Part shown: one piece after another, positions 1-11,156 of the stretch
How the letters are laid out: each line of letters begins with the position of its first letter
How positions within the stretch are numbered: position 1 is the stretch's first letter
Source: Limnanthes douglasii subsp. nivea
Lineage: Eukaryota; Streptophyta; Magnoliopsida; Brassicales; Limnanthaceae
Length of the DNA stretch: 64,000 nt
Direction of reading: 5' to 3'
NCBI GenBank assembly: GCA_036936605.1
Contig: JAUPFV010000002.1
Location: forward strand, 321,734,893 to 321,798,892
Position numbers and translations under genes: made by a program
Notes under the pieces: model-generated
Databases searched by the model: none
The model's input: only the letters and a program-made list of their open reading frames with translations
Told to the model about the DNA's origin: nothing

Positions 1-889
1 CCGCAGAGAACAAGTTCAAACGTCCAATCCTCGACTAACATCAAGAGATGTTTCGACAAATATGAGTAGATTCTATATCAAAACTAGTCATTCTTTGTTA
101 CTCCGACATGGAGTAAGGTGATACTGCTAGAGAGATAAATGGTATGACCGTTAGTAGTGGCCCATCAATCATTTTAGTACTAAAAAATGCAAACAATTGA
201 TAAATTATACGATTTCTAGGTCGTTAGCACAAGAGAGTATTAGATTTTTCTAATATTTTATAAATAAATTTTGTAGTAGTAAAGTATAAATAAAGATCTA
301 ATAACAATGAATTAAATATCCATTCATCTATTTTATTATCATTTAAAACAATATTGGTAATCTATATTATTCACAAATTTTTCAAGATATTTTATATTTT
401 AGATCTCCTCATCATCTCTGAATTATCAAACGAAAACGAAAGATAAATTTAATATTTAGTCAAAATACTTTAATTTTGATGCGTAAATAAAGTATATGTT
501 TAAAATTATATATATATTTTTAATTAGAAACTATAAATAAATTATATTTTAAAGTAAATATAAACAAATTAAAGTTTTTATAAATGAACTTTATAATTTA
601 GAGTATAGACTTCTAAGTCCTAAACTTTATATATCAAATAAAACTTAATTTGTTACGGGACTACTGTATTCAAGTATCTTATAACAAATTTAAAATCGAT
701 ACTTTTATATAGTGATAATAAATTTTTAGCAGAGCACTTGTAGTTAAACAACTCAAATTGAAACTACTTTCAGTATTAGCTTTAACTCTTAGAAGACACA
801 CGTATTTATGGATACATGACCTTCGTTCATCAAATAATTTGTTATAAACATTATAAATTTAACCGTTAACCATTTAAAATATTATAGTA
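1..889. other. AT-rich flank without gene
   Basis: No coding region is visible. The first 200 bases resemble 14221-14420 in scattered blocks (shared words around the caagttcaaacg and cagtactaaaaa motifs). This suggests the left end also belongs to the duplicated backbone, in more diverged form. Confidence 0.5.
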
Positions 890-1383
890 ATATTAGATAG
901 TGTATTAAAAAAGTATTGATTTATTATTAAACATTCTTTCTATCGGATCAAATTCTCTCTTTATTTTATATCTTATTTTACTCGATTTGAACACTCTACT
1001 TGCGGTGCCTACTATAGGCCTTCTCATGTTCAAATAATTTTAATTCTAAATGTACTTATTCATCTTACCCCTAAGTTTGACACGATGTTCTTTCTCATAA
1101 TGAACTGTAGATAAATTATATGTCCAGTCTTGGTGGAAAAAAAATTAAACTTTGTCACCTACCAAATATAACTATACCAAATTTGTATCTTGTAAGAAAG
1201 TATTGATGTATTACTATACTTATAGGTTGAATTCCTTTTCTGGATTATTTGATTCCAAAATATAATTAAACCTAAACCAGAACCCTAATGCCTCTTCTTT
1301 ATAAACAACACAAGTCCTATATTCTAGATACACAAAAAGGTTGAACTCTTCTTCTCTCTTTTTTCCGCTGCTCTCCTGTCAAC
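890..1383 (+). promoter_or_regulatory. Upstream region of the MADS gene, with TATA box
   Basis: A TATA-like element, tataaac, lies at about 1300-1306, some 80 bp before the ATG at 1384, which fits a plant core promoter with a short 5' leader. The stretch 890-1150 is repeated at about 42976-43610, in front of the broken MADS copy, so promoter-proximal DNA was duplicated with the gene. I see no other specific regulatory motif. Confidence 0.55.
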
Positions 1384-1893
1384 ATGGTTAAGAGAAAAAA
1401 TTCTTATATTGTTGATAGGGCACAGAGAAAAGCAACTTACAACCAGAGAAGCAAAGGTGTTTTGAAGATGGCCAACGAGCTTAGCATGTTGTGCGATGTT
1501 AAGGTTTGTACAATCATACAAAGTGAGTTCGACGCTGCACCAATCATTCAACCTTCTCTTGATGAAGCTAGAGATATTCTTCAGGAATTCATGAACATGG
1601 CACCGGAGCCGCGAGAGAAAAATATGCTCGACCAAGAGACATATCTACGCGATAAAATCCAAAAACTGTGGCAGAAGTGTGGAGAGCAAAGCAAGAAGAA
1701 TCATGACATGTGGATGACTCATGTTATGTTCCAGCTCGCAAACGGTGAGATTGAGGTAAAAGACCTCAGCTATGATGAACTCATACGGGCTATGGAGATA
1801 AACAGTCAATATCTGAAGGATATTCAAGCAAGATGCGAACTTCTCAAAAGAGCTGCAAGTACTTCCGCGAGTTCATCAGGGCCAACTCACTAA
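1384..1893 (+). CDS. M-type (gamma) MADS-box transcription factor, AGL80/PHERES-like
   Basis: This 169-residue, intron-less ORF would encode a nuclear DNA-binding protein of the type I M-gamma class; relatives in Arabidopsis act mainly in the female gametophyte and endosperm as heterodimers with M-alpha proteins. Residues 1-60 form the MADS domain: a basic start MVKRKNSYI, then RKATYNQRSKGVLK, ELSMLCDVKVC and the gamma-class word for the beta strand. Residues about 84-145 match the gamma-type C-terminal region (ETYLRDKIQKL, then MFQ, then YLKDIQ). The ATG is the first in frame and lies about 80 bp after a TATA box. Family members usually have RKATFKKRKKG; here two of those basic positions are N and Q, and M-A replaces the usual K-K before ELS. 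DNA contact could therefore be weakened. The frame is open throughout. A truncated copy lies at 43601-43860. Confidence 0.85.
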   Translation: MVKRKNSYIVDRAQRKATYNQRSKGVLKMANELSMLCDVKVCTIIQSEFDAAPIIQPSLDEARDILQEFMNMAPEPREKNMLDQETYLRDKIQKLWQKCGEQSKKNHDMWMTHVMFQLANGEIEVKDLSYDELIRAMEINSQYLKDIQARCELLKRAASTSASSSGPTH

Positions 1894-2319
1894 ATCCAGC
1901 ATTCATAATTTATAAATTTCAGGCATTGGTTGATTGTTACGTTGTCTTTTTCAGTTCATTAAAACTTCCATGAATGTTTTTTAAGGTTTTTGTTGCTTCG
2001 TCATGTTTTGGTCAGTTTATGTTTCTCCAGTTTGAAGTCTTGCGATATTCTCATGGCCGCTTATGTCTTTTATATTTTGTATCAACATTTATATGTACTG
2101 GTAAAAGATATAACTCAGTTATATCATTATCATAGTATAACATTTTGACACCATAGAAGTCAAGACCTGTCTACAATATTTATAATTTGTAGATTACTCT
2201 GAAAGTATAATAATCCTATAGAACACGTTCAACCAACCCGATCCTTCCAAAACCTTTAAAATTCAATAAAACCTTTAAACTTCATTTTTAAAAATATGAA
2301 GTTATTATAAAAACAAATT
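1894..2319 (+). other. 3' flank of the MADS gene
   Basis: No ORF is visible. An AATAAA motif at about 2265-2270 could serve as a polyadenylation signal some 370 bp after the stop codon, but such motifs are common in AT-rich DNA. The sequence just after the stop (attcataattta) is repeated at about 43870 in the broken copy. Confidence 0.4.
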
Positions 2320-2870
2320 AAGTGACTCTCAGAATTTAATAAATACACTAAAAATATTAAATTGTTTTAATTAACCTGTACTTTAACTAATTTAGTGGAG
2401 TAATTTTTGGAACCGTATACTCGAATCTATAATCAAAACTCATCAAGAAACCTAACATTCGAATTAACTCTAAAGAATAAAACAAACACGAACTCGTGAA
2501 AACCTAATACTCGAATCTACTCTACTACTTGGATTGCTTTTTGGTTGAGAGACAAAATACTCGGATTGTCTTCATGTGAGACTAGGTAGTCGAGGGTGGT
2601 TGTGAGATTTGGATAGGTAATGTCTCTTTTGTTGGTTGTGAAAGATTTAGGTTGAGTATTTTGATGGTTATAATGTGGGCTTATGGTGGAGTCTTTTTTG
2701 TGGAAATGCTATATTTTGTGGTGGTGACATTTGGAATTTTGGGGTATATATTGATTTTGTTGGATAATATTTAGAGATTTATGTTCATTTGACCGATTAG
2801 TTTGATAGGTTAATATTTGTGAGATATAATTGGTAGTAAATTAGTAACAATTTATTTTCTAATTAACTAA

Positions 2871-2907
<37 letters not shown>

Positions 2908-5560
2908 CAATATTTACAACTTCCAGTTTGTTGCTATTAAGTGGTATTTTTTTTGCACCTAGGTGTTATATTATTGATATTATGTTGTAAAATAAATTTA
3001 TTTTACAACTAAATGTTATATCGTTGCAACTTCATAGTAATTTTATTCTTACATTTGACTTAATAGGTAAAATCAGTCTTGTTTGAAATTTGTTATAAAT
3101 TGATCGCTAATGACAATCGACTTTTTCAACAAAGTTATTGGTTGGTTGTAAAAATCTATTTTTCCAATAGTTTGAGAACATAAAAAGCAACCAGATTCTT
3201 AGTTACCACATGAGAAAGTATAATCTACTAAATTTACGACCACGGTTTTATCTGAAACAACATTATAAACCGTTAGGGATTATAATTAAATTATTAATGT
3301 CGTCCTAACTCAATTGTATTTCTATGTATTATATATATAGGGTATAATTCACTAATCCAACTTAGTGATTCAACTTAACATTTGACATTTGTATCATAAG
3401 AAAAATATGAATCTTGTCGACGACTTCCATTACATAGGGGGTACAATACATTTAATTTGTGCGTTTAAAGCTTCCACTAAGAATGAACAAAAACAATCAT
3501 ATCTTTTAGCTCTAAAAATGCATTTGAATAGTTTTTCGGATGTAGATTTTTTAAAAACGTAATCACTGTAGTTATACCGTCTTTCATGAACTCATCAATA
3601 TACATCAGAGAAAATAGATGTTCAGTAGGAGACTAAGCATATTCTTCAAATTTATTAACAAATTTATCTTGTATACCTTTAGAAACTTTCTTAAGAAATT
3701 ATTTGAAGTTAAGAATTGGGTAATAAAGACAATACGAATGACACACATCGAGAAAGCTAGGCTAAATAGATGTGATAATACCTATAAAACGATTGAAAAA
3801 TGAAAACTAACTTTATATCTAATAAGTGTGGCTTTAGAAATATCAAAACTCATAGCCAATTACTTGAATATTTTGAATCAGCAGCTGAAAAGTAATTGGA
3901 AACCACAGTATAAATTAAATAAAAAACATAAACGAGTATCAACATTCCTGGATTGATTATATCGAAATGTAAATAAAGTTATTTTTATCATTTACACAAC
4001 AATTACCATAACTATTTTTTTTATCAATCCGACTATCATTACTGTAATTAAACATTGTATTCCATTTCAAGGAGAACCATGTGAAAATCCAAACACACAC
4101 GCATCTTGGATTGAATGATATATTTAAATTTGATGGAGTATCGAACATAAAATCAAACAACTATTTTGTATATTATCTATTCGAAATAAATCTAATGGTT
4201 ACTTGATTTTACTGCAACCCAAAGTAAGAAAATCGATGAATTAGTCAAAACATTTACATGAATGTTTTCCATCAATAGCTAGATTATAAAAATACATCCT
4301 CAATTATGTCTAATACAAAAATTAATCACTTAATATGATATGATAAAGATTCTATAAGTTGTTATGAAGTTGTCTTTCTTATCAACTACCGATTTGGATG
4401 CAAATTAAACTTTTTATAACGGTTTAATACATAACTACCTATTTATAGTACATGAAGCTATCAAAGGTTTGATAAAAGTTAAGATAGTTGAAGATGTCTA
4501 TTAACTTATTGAAATCATGTCAAACAACAATTACTCATTAGTTGCAGAACCAAATAACATTTTTCAGAATGATTTTTTAAAACACCAAAACAAAAACAGG
4601 AAAAACGTTAGGAAGATGCACTAGATAAATTCATAGAGAATACTGAAAGGTGGCTTGAGAAATCTAAGATTTAGGTAAAGAATTTTCAATATTTTACTCA
4701 AATTCATAGTACATTAATCTAATATCTTAAATTCCAAGTTGACTAGAGCAATAATATGCTGTTGCCCAGATATCATGAATATTATTTTAATAAATTTAAG
4801 CAACTTTAGCGACTAGGGGATCATATCACTTTTACAAGTGTTATCGAGTCTCAAATGATAAAAAGGTGGAGGATAATATTGAAGATGAAAAAAAAGATAA
4901 TATAATACCTAAATCTAACGAAGATGTTAAATATCATGATTTTGACACACATAAAAACTTATTTTTAAATCATTTTTCTCTTCAACCATTTACTTGAAAA
5001 CATATTCAACCATGACAATGTCGAACACATGAGAAATAGGTTATTCCGGATTTGTAATGATATTCATGGAAGGATGAATGCATTACTATATTTAAAGACA
5101 ATTATCAACGGTTTTGATAAGAGATGATTGGAAGACAATCCAATCATCACTTAAAAAAAGAATTGATAAATAATATTCGCCCTAGCAATACTATTTACAA
5201 CTACGAGCATTATTCATAACGATTAATTTGTCACATCGATATTGTTCAGTGTCGCGGCGATCACATAAAAAATTATCTTTTATGTTACTTATTTGTTTGT
5301 AATTTTTTTATTTCACTTTATTTACTATTGTTTTGTCATTTTATCTTATAAATACTCTTACATAATGTTGGCATACAGTGTTTTGATTATTATATAATAT
5401 TATTATTTTGATTTTTTTGAATATTTTTAAAGAATATTATAGATAATCTTTGGTTTTAAGTATGGGTGTAAGAGAATTTTTGTTTAAGAAATATTATAAC
5501 AATTTTATGATCACAAAAATAATGTATAAAATTATACATTATAGAATCTTAAAATCTAAT
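2320..5560. repeat. Duplicated backbone block A, copy 1
   Basis: This non-coding, AT-rich block recurs at 11157-13450, 14791-15138 with 22577-23400, 27386-27554 with 28749-29160, and 54237-55095. The clearest shared landmark is the start (aagtgactctcagaattta at about 2320 and 11155), followed by tgtctcttttgttggttgtg at about 2620, 11450 and 14930. I see no gene in it; the small ORFs at 3618-3803 and 3957-4160 have no recognisable motif and are not conserved as proteins in the other copies. Confidence 0.7.
2871..2903. repeat. (AAT)11 microsatellite
   Basis: Eleven uninterrupted AAT units lie inside block A. The corresponding place in the second copy (about 11680-11700) has only a short imperfect run (ataacaataataaaa), so the repeat expanded in this copy. 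Confidence 0.9.
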
Positions 5561-6315
5561 TTAGATCCGGTGAATTGTTATTTAGTTGGAAAACTAATAA
5601 CTACATTTTAGATTTGTATTTGATTTTTTGGAAATCATATATTTTTTATGATTAAAATTTAAAAAAAATAAATATGATTAGAGCATTAACAACGAAAGCC
5701 TTAAATCATACGTTAAACACTAATAAATCTACTCCAATGAATAGGTCAAGATGGAAGTTAGTTGACGTGAAAGTAATTTTTTCAAACTCACCTGTTAAAT
5801 TCCCATAGCGAGTAAGCATATAAATTTTTTGTATTCAGGTGGTTGTTTTTCCTTCTTTTCCTCCTTCATTTTCTCTATTTGTTATTTTATTTATTAATTA
5901 ATATGTTTTAACATATATCATTAGAGTGGAATCAGATTAGTTAGCTAAAATATAGGTAAACCTTATTTATTTTCTTACTTGTCACTAATTAACGTTTAAT
6001 TTTAACACGTACGACTGTACATGATCTTATATTGTGAATATAAATTTACATCATAATTAATATCTTGAAATAATAGATTTTTCTTGGATAGTAGTTGTCA
6101 AATTATAAAAATAAACAATGAATGTTTTCATAATGCTTTATTGAGTAACGATGCTTCGTGTCTAATCAACATAGATATTTGTGTGAAAATATAATAAACC
6201 CATACGTATTTAGTAGCTTATTTAATTTCAGTTTTTAAATATTTATGTCTATTTTAACACCTAATTCTCTTAACTTACTCGAATGGAAGACATTGATTCA
6301 ATATTTGTTAAATGA
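5561..6315. repeat. Duplicated backbone block B, copy 1
   Basis: This is non-coding, AT-rich sequence. It is closely matched by 43881-44640 over most of its length (shared landmark agttagttgacgtgaaag at about 5757 and 44075) and more loosely by 23390-23900 and 31861-32200. No gene is visible. Its right end is cut by the copia remnant. Confidence 0.75.
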
Positions 6316-6492
6316 TCGAGTAATGGGACAACTGATCAAATGAAGGGTCGAGTTTATTTTTTAACACTCTTCATTAAACTTTGGTCGATATAATGGACAT
6401 GATATTTACCATAGTGAGATGTAATGGGAGTGATATTTTCCATAATTCCATCGCAGATATGGCCACTTGTTAAACACATCGCTTAGGACTCT

Positions 6493-6504
6493 GCTGTGAT
6501 ACCA
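6493..6504 (-). other. Copia primer-binding site (initiator-Met tRNA type)
   Basis: On the minus strand this reads TGGTATCACAGC, one base from the standard TGGTATCAGAGC copia primer-binding site. It directly abuts the end of the minus-strand LTR at 6505. Further along the minus strand comes GAGTCC and a short gag-like start (MENITPITSH, read from about 6435 downward) that soon decays. Confidence 0.8.
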
Positions 6505-6765
6505 TGACAGAAAAGTGATAATAATTGATGTATTTATTCCTATAAGAATACTGCTAACATATATACACGGATTATAGCAAGAGCTAATTGTGATTATAAT
6601 CAATACATCCAATCCTAGTTATGACTATAATCAACACACTCAATGATAATTATGACTATAAATAGTAGAGTCAATTTTTATTACATTCATGCCTAAATTA
6701 GTGAAACCATTCATCTATATTTATTCTTGCATTACATTACAATAAAATTGCTGAAGAATTAGCTA
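6505..6765 (-). repeat. Copia LTR, minus orientation
   Basis: Its reverse complement matches the plus-strand LTR at 7745-8233 (with the SINE removed) and the LTR at 52551-52809. Lengths agree: about 261, 258 and 259 bp. The end next to the PBS reads CTGTCA on the minus strand. The inner end is less clear because it merges into the RT remnant at about 6765. Confidence 0.7.
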
Positions 6766-7744
6766 CTATTCTCACATACGTTGATAATGTACTATTGAGT
6801 GACAATGACTTACATGAAATCAAATTGCTAAATAATTACCTACAACAACATTTTCATATTAAAGATCTCGGCGAGTTAAAATATTTTATAGGTATTGATT
6901 TTTCTCAATCTAAGAGATAATATTTATCTCTCAAAGATAATATGCATTAGATATTTTACAAGATACGTGATTTTCAAGAGTAAACTCGATTGAATCCTAA
7001 TAGAGCATAATTTGAAATTAATTGATAAAGATGGTAAACTACTTCATGACTCGACTAGATATCAAAGACTGGTTGGCAAGGTAAATATATTTGACAATGA
7101 CCATGACTGATATTATTTTACTCAGTGTGTACATTAAGAAAATTTATGGGAGCACCTAGGAAGCCGCGCTGGGAAGCAGTGTTAAGAGTCCTCTGTTACA
7201 TCAAGAAATTACATGGTCGAGGTTTTTTTTTTCATCGCAAAATAATCTGACACTTAGTGACTTTTTTATATAGATTGGGGTGCATGTCGTATGTCAAAAT
7301 GGTATGTTTCTGGTTACCTTGTTTTTCTTGGCTCATCACTCATATCATGGAAATCAAAGAAACAGACTAATGTTTCACGACCATTTCTGGAATCAGATGA
7401 TAGAGCAATGTAAAATACTTGGTTGGAATTAACCTAGTACAGATATATGTAAAGATTTGAAGGCCAACTTAGATAAACCGGCATCATTATTTTGTGATAA
7501 TTAATCAAGCGGCTTTACATACTGCGTCTAATCCAGTTTTGCATGAGCGTGCTAAGTACACAGGGATTGATTGTCATATAATTCGAGAAAAACTTCAAGG
7601 TGAAATAATTCATCCATGCTATATTTTAATACAAAGATGTAATTGGAAGATATATTTTTAATAAAGCACTCAAGAAAGATGAATTTAATTTTTTATGTAG
7701 CAAGTTGGGACTCCTTGATTTACACTATCCAACTTGAGGAGGAT
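6766..7744 (+). pseudogene. Ty1/copia reverse transcriptase-RNase H remnant
   Basis: The frame that once encoded the C-terminal part of a copia polyprotein can be followed in pieces. The RT catalytic box reads YVDNVLLS near 6776, with the second aspartate of YVDD changed to N. It is followed by NNYLQQHFHIKDLGELKYF, a typical copia RT stretch, and then by RNase H words (SYHGNQRNRLMF, ASLFCDN) up to about 7700. There are several stops and frameshifts. It starts directly at the inverted LTR, so the upstream gag, protease and integrase parts are missing. A sister copy lies at 51750-52545. Confidence 0.8.
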
Positions 7745-8233
7745 TGCTAAAGTATCTTTGTATTTATTGTAAAGTAACCATAAAATAAAGTAGATGAATG
7801 GTTGCTCTAATTTAGGTATGAATTTAATGAGAATGACTCTACTAATGATAGTCATAATTATCAATGACTATGTTAATTATATTCATAACTAAGATTGATT
7901 GTATATTGATTATATTCATAATTAGTTTTAGCTATAATCTGTTTTTTTTTTTCGGAGGGAACCCGCAGCCGCTACTCAGAGTGCAATAAGTGCGCACAGG
8001 GTAAACCCTCAGTCTGACGCGATAGCCTGCAAACCAACGCCAGAAGGTAAACCACACAAGGTGACAGGCTCAGCCGAGAAAGCGTATGTAGAGGGACTCG
8101 AACTCGTGACTTTTTGGTCATAAGAATGCCATACTCAACCAACTCGGCTACCCCCTTGGGGGCTATAATCTGTGTATATGTATGAGGAGTATTTTTATTG
8201 AAATAAACACATCACTTTTTATCATTTTTTACA
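7745..8233 (+). repeat. Copia 3' LTR interrupted by a SINE
   Basis: The LTR follows a short purine-rich tract (gaggagga) and starts tgctaaag. After removal of the 231-bp SINE plus one target duplication, 258 bp remain, matching the LTR at 52551-52809 in length and over most of the sequence. Confidence 0.8.
7942..8161 (-). mobile_element. tRNA-derived SINE (possibly Au-like)
   Basis: On the minus strand the element begins with a tRNA-like head carrying a polymerase III A box (TAGCCGAGTTGG, at 8139-8150) and B box (AGTTCGAGTCCC, at 8093-8104). A tRNA-unrelated body follows, then an A tail (T run at 7942-7952 on the plus strand). It is flanked by a perfect 11-bp target duplication, gctataatctg, at 7931-7941 and 8162-8172. 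Its GC content is clearly higher than that of its surroundings. The related LTR at 52735-52755 reads cctataatctct without an insert, which serves as the empty site. The body wording recalls the plant Au SINE family, but I cannot confirm the family by eye. Confidence 0.88.
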
Positions 8234-9514
8234 GACTTCTTTAAAATATCCATCAAAGAACTTGCGATGGGAGGATTTCATTAGATTACATTAATATTCT
8301 TAGATTTAAAAGTTGTGGTCTTACTATATTCATTTTTTCGTAAGTTTAGAAATTCTGGTCTTATTATATTTATTTTTTGTGATAGTTTAATTAACTTTTG
8401 TTGGAGACTGGAAAAATCATAATTATGGAGTATCTTTATTAATGTATATTTATCATTGATTTTTATATTTTTTTGTATTAATTTATTAATTCTGATAAAT
8501 GAATAAATACTCTAACAAGTCGTTATTTTGAATTTTATAAGCTATTTGATGGTTAATTATAAGAAATTGACCAGAAAAACTAAAAATGAGTCTAAATAAA
8601 AATAAAAGGTTCAATAAAAAGATAAAAGAATAAGACTTATTAAATAAATATCTACGTGGTCCTTATTATAACATGGATATGGACTATATGTATTATTTCT
8701 TAATACCAATCAATTTATCTATAGATAATGGGTAAAGTACAAAAACAAAAATGATGGGTGGTTTTTCTTTCACAAAAATGTAAGAGGAGAAGGAAAAAAA
8801 ATACATAACACTTTAATAGATAATTTTATTTATAATTTAGTAGATATTTTTCGTTCCAAAAACTAAATCTCATTTCGTATGCTCAAACGAAAGCGTAAAA
8901 TATACAACAAATTTCAATAGACCAAAATATGAGATTCCATCAAGGAAAATGATTTTTTTTAAGTTTAACACAAGTCTAAGATGATAAAAAACATTTTTAA
9001 ACAATAAATGGCTTCATCAAGGGCATTGAAAGCTTATGAAGTCTTTGATAATAACAAGTCTTTGAGGATTGAGTATCATTCATTAAAAAAGAAATTGTTC
9101 CATCAGGGACATTAAGGTTTCATAAATTTTATAATAACAAGAGAAACAATTCTATAACAAATAAAGTGCTCATTAGAGACATTGAAGTGCTCTATCAGAG
9201 ACATCAAAATTTAATCACTTGATAGAAACGCAAGCTTCAATTGTATCGAAAATAGAGGGAAAATCCCTTGAACATGCCTAAACAATTCTAAAAAAATCAA
9301 AGAAATGAACGTAATTGTTCATCAATTTAGTTTCGGCTTATTGAGATTGATCAATCAATAGAAAAAATAAAGAGTATTAAGTGTTTAATGAGACAACAAA
9401 TACTTATAACATAAAATTATAATAAAAATTACTCAAAACTAAATCAGAGTTTAGGACAAAAGTAAAATACAACATTTTGGAAATTAAAAAATATTGAGTA
9501 ATAAGAAGTCGAGT

Positions 9515-9712
9515 TTAAACTTTATTTTTAGCAGCACTAACATATTTGGCTGCAATAATATGAGTATTCATATCAGTTATTTGGACTTTAGTACCATCAA
9601 CATCGTCAGTTTTAGCACCAACAGCTTGAACATTACTAGTCCAACCATCATCTTTATGGATACAATTTCCATCATAATATTTAGGAAACTCAGCCTCTCT
9701 CATGTCATTCAT
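9515..9712 (-). pseudogene. C-terminal piece of the unknown W-module protein, copy 1
   Basis: This 65-residue open stretch is hydrophilic (GNCIHKDDGWTSNVQAVGAK near its middle). The same piece is recognisable at 25339-25536 (GKDDGETSNVQVVGAK), on the minus strand of 46024-46140 and 53985-54110, and more decayed at 39300-39480. Conservation of TSNV, VGAK, DDVDGTKVQ and the spacing between them points to an ancestral coding strand on minus. It has no motif I can assign to a family. It is probably the end of a longer frame whose upstream part lies at 9806-11060. Not a functional gene here, as stops separate it from that part. Confidence 0.5.
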
Positions 9713-9805
9713 TTCTTTGTTTTCAATTTATTCAAGGAGGTTGCAATATCTGCACCATCCTTATTAAAAATCAATAAAGGTAGAGAGTTACAAATATTAT
9801 TTAGC

Positions 9806-10099
9806 CTAAAATCTCAAATTTAAGTTATTTTTAGTTAGTTCCATGGGCAAAAGGTAGGTTAGAAGCTTGATTTGGTTAGCTAAAATAGCAAAGTGAGTTA
9901 CCATCTCATGAATATATTTTAGTGATAGTTTTGAACTAAGATAGACCCATGTTGGGTAGGTCACCATTGGGATCCACATTAAAAAATCCTTAATATTTGT
10001 ATTTATAAAAGAAAGTACTCGTACAATCATTTTGGCAGCCTTTAAAGGCTTGTCATCAACTATGAATATGAGTTTGGGAAGCCATTGAGAAGTTGACAC
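9806..10099 (-). pseudogene. Middle piece of the unknown W-module protein, copy 1
   Basis: The open frame of 97 residues shares short blocks with the minus strand of 25572-25870 and of 40380-40620. In neighbouring frames all three copies read a word close to PNGDLxNMG and then a block near PMxxTK at their ends. The copies use different frames across small indels, so all are decayed. I cannot name the family. Being shared between three copies on one strand argues that this was once protein coding rather than chance open sequence. Confidence 0.45.
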
Positions 10100-11156
10100 A
10101 ATATTCGATTGTGAGAACCATATCCTTCTCTATATTAACCTATTGGTGAACTTTATTGACAACTAAAGTAGTTAACGAGTATGTAGGTTCACCCACTATA
10201 ATATCAGCTCCTTTAAAAACTGCAACTCTGATTTTCTTACCGACAGATAAATAAATCTTTGTTAGATAAAGAACTTACAACCTTCGAAATATTTTTTACT
10301 TTATTTTGTCAAAGTTGAAATGAAATTACTCACCACAATGTTTTTTGTGGCCATCTTAGTATAAACAATTTTCTTATATCTCATAGCTTTAAATTAGGTT
10401 TAGGTATAAACTATAGCTAGCCTTATATACATTTCTCTTCGAAACCAAGGAGTCATTTTGGCGTAGATCCATTACAAATAAGAGCTAATTTAGATAGAAC
10501 AAGAGAAATAATGTTCATGGTAAGTAGGTATGGCCCAGACATATTGATAAAATTGCATACTTTGAATAAAATTGCATACTTTGAAGGAGCATGTAAAAGA
10601 AGAGAAATGGCAGGACATGTTAATCATAAGTATATCATCTTACTCATCTTTCACCTGTTCCTTGATAATATTAAAACAACTTACGCATTTATTATTTAAG
10701 AAAAAAACACTCGCAACTATTTCATTGCAAACGTCATAAGCCTTGGTTGCGGCCTTTGTAAAATTTGAATGAACATAAGATATTTTCAATCTTGGAAAAT
10801 AACTTTTATCAACCTTTTTGTTTTGGAAGTTTTTTCTCCCTAACCTTCTTCCTCAAATTATTTTTCTCCAAATCCTTCTTCATCGGAGAAGGTTTTTAGC
10901 GAGTACCTCTCTTAAAGGAAGATCAAATAAAGAAATCGTCTTGAACAAAAATAATCAACTATAACCACTACAGATAAATTCCTCAGGCATAATAATAGAG
11001 GAGTAGGAATGAGAAAACTTGGAAACCCCATTCATCATTTGAGTAAACTGCGTTGCGAGCCTGATCTTTCATTTTTCCATCAAAATAAATCTTAATAGTG
11101 GCAGCTAAGAACGATAAAATAAAACATAAATAATCAGACACATGAAAGATATATAA

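Larger units (their letters stand above)
6316..8233. mobile_element. Rearranged Ty1/copia remnant with inverted LTR
   Basis: The stretch is made of a minus-strand leader, primer-binding site and 5' LTR (6316-6765), then a plus-strand RT/RNase H remnant (6766-7744), then a plus-strand 3' LTR (7745-8233) holding a SINE. The two LTRs belong to the same family but point in opposite directions. A related remnant at 51340-52809 lacks the inverted left LTR and instead retains integrase, so this arrangement is a later rearrangement. At about 24145 the backbone copy runs uninterrupted through the site matching the right edge. Confidence 0.75.
8234..11156 (-). repeat. Duplicated module W, copy 1, with decayed unknown frame
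   Basis: Related copies lie at about 24200-26436, 38661-41860, 45101-46261 and 52810-54236. The landmark ctcatttcgtatgctcaaac is at about 8870, 45430 and 53420. A minus-strand reading frame, broken by stops, can be followed from about 11060 down to 9515; pieces of it recur as similar amino-acid stretches in the other copies. The plus strand shows nothing convincing. I do not recognise the family. Confidence 0.65.

Noticed and set aside
9494..9823. Plus-strand ORF of 109 codons with similar ORFs at 25351, 46024 and 53985
   Set aside because: Its conservation follows from nucleotide similarity of module W. The minus strand of the same region gives hydrophilic peptides with better conserved blocks, so the plus-strand frame is probably a shadow.
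8234..11156. Idea that module W is an endogenous viral sequence
   Set aside because: I see no polymerase, movement-protein or capsid motif that I can name. The unknown frame alone does not support a viral origin, so it is listed as unrecognised.
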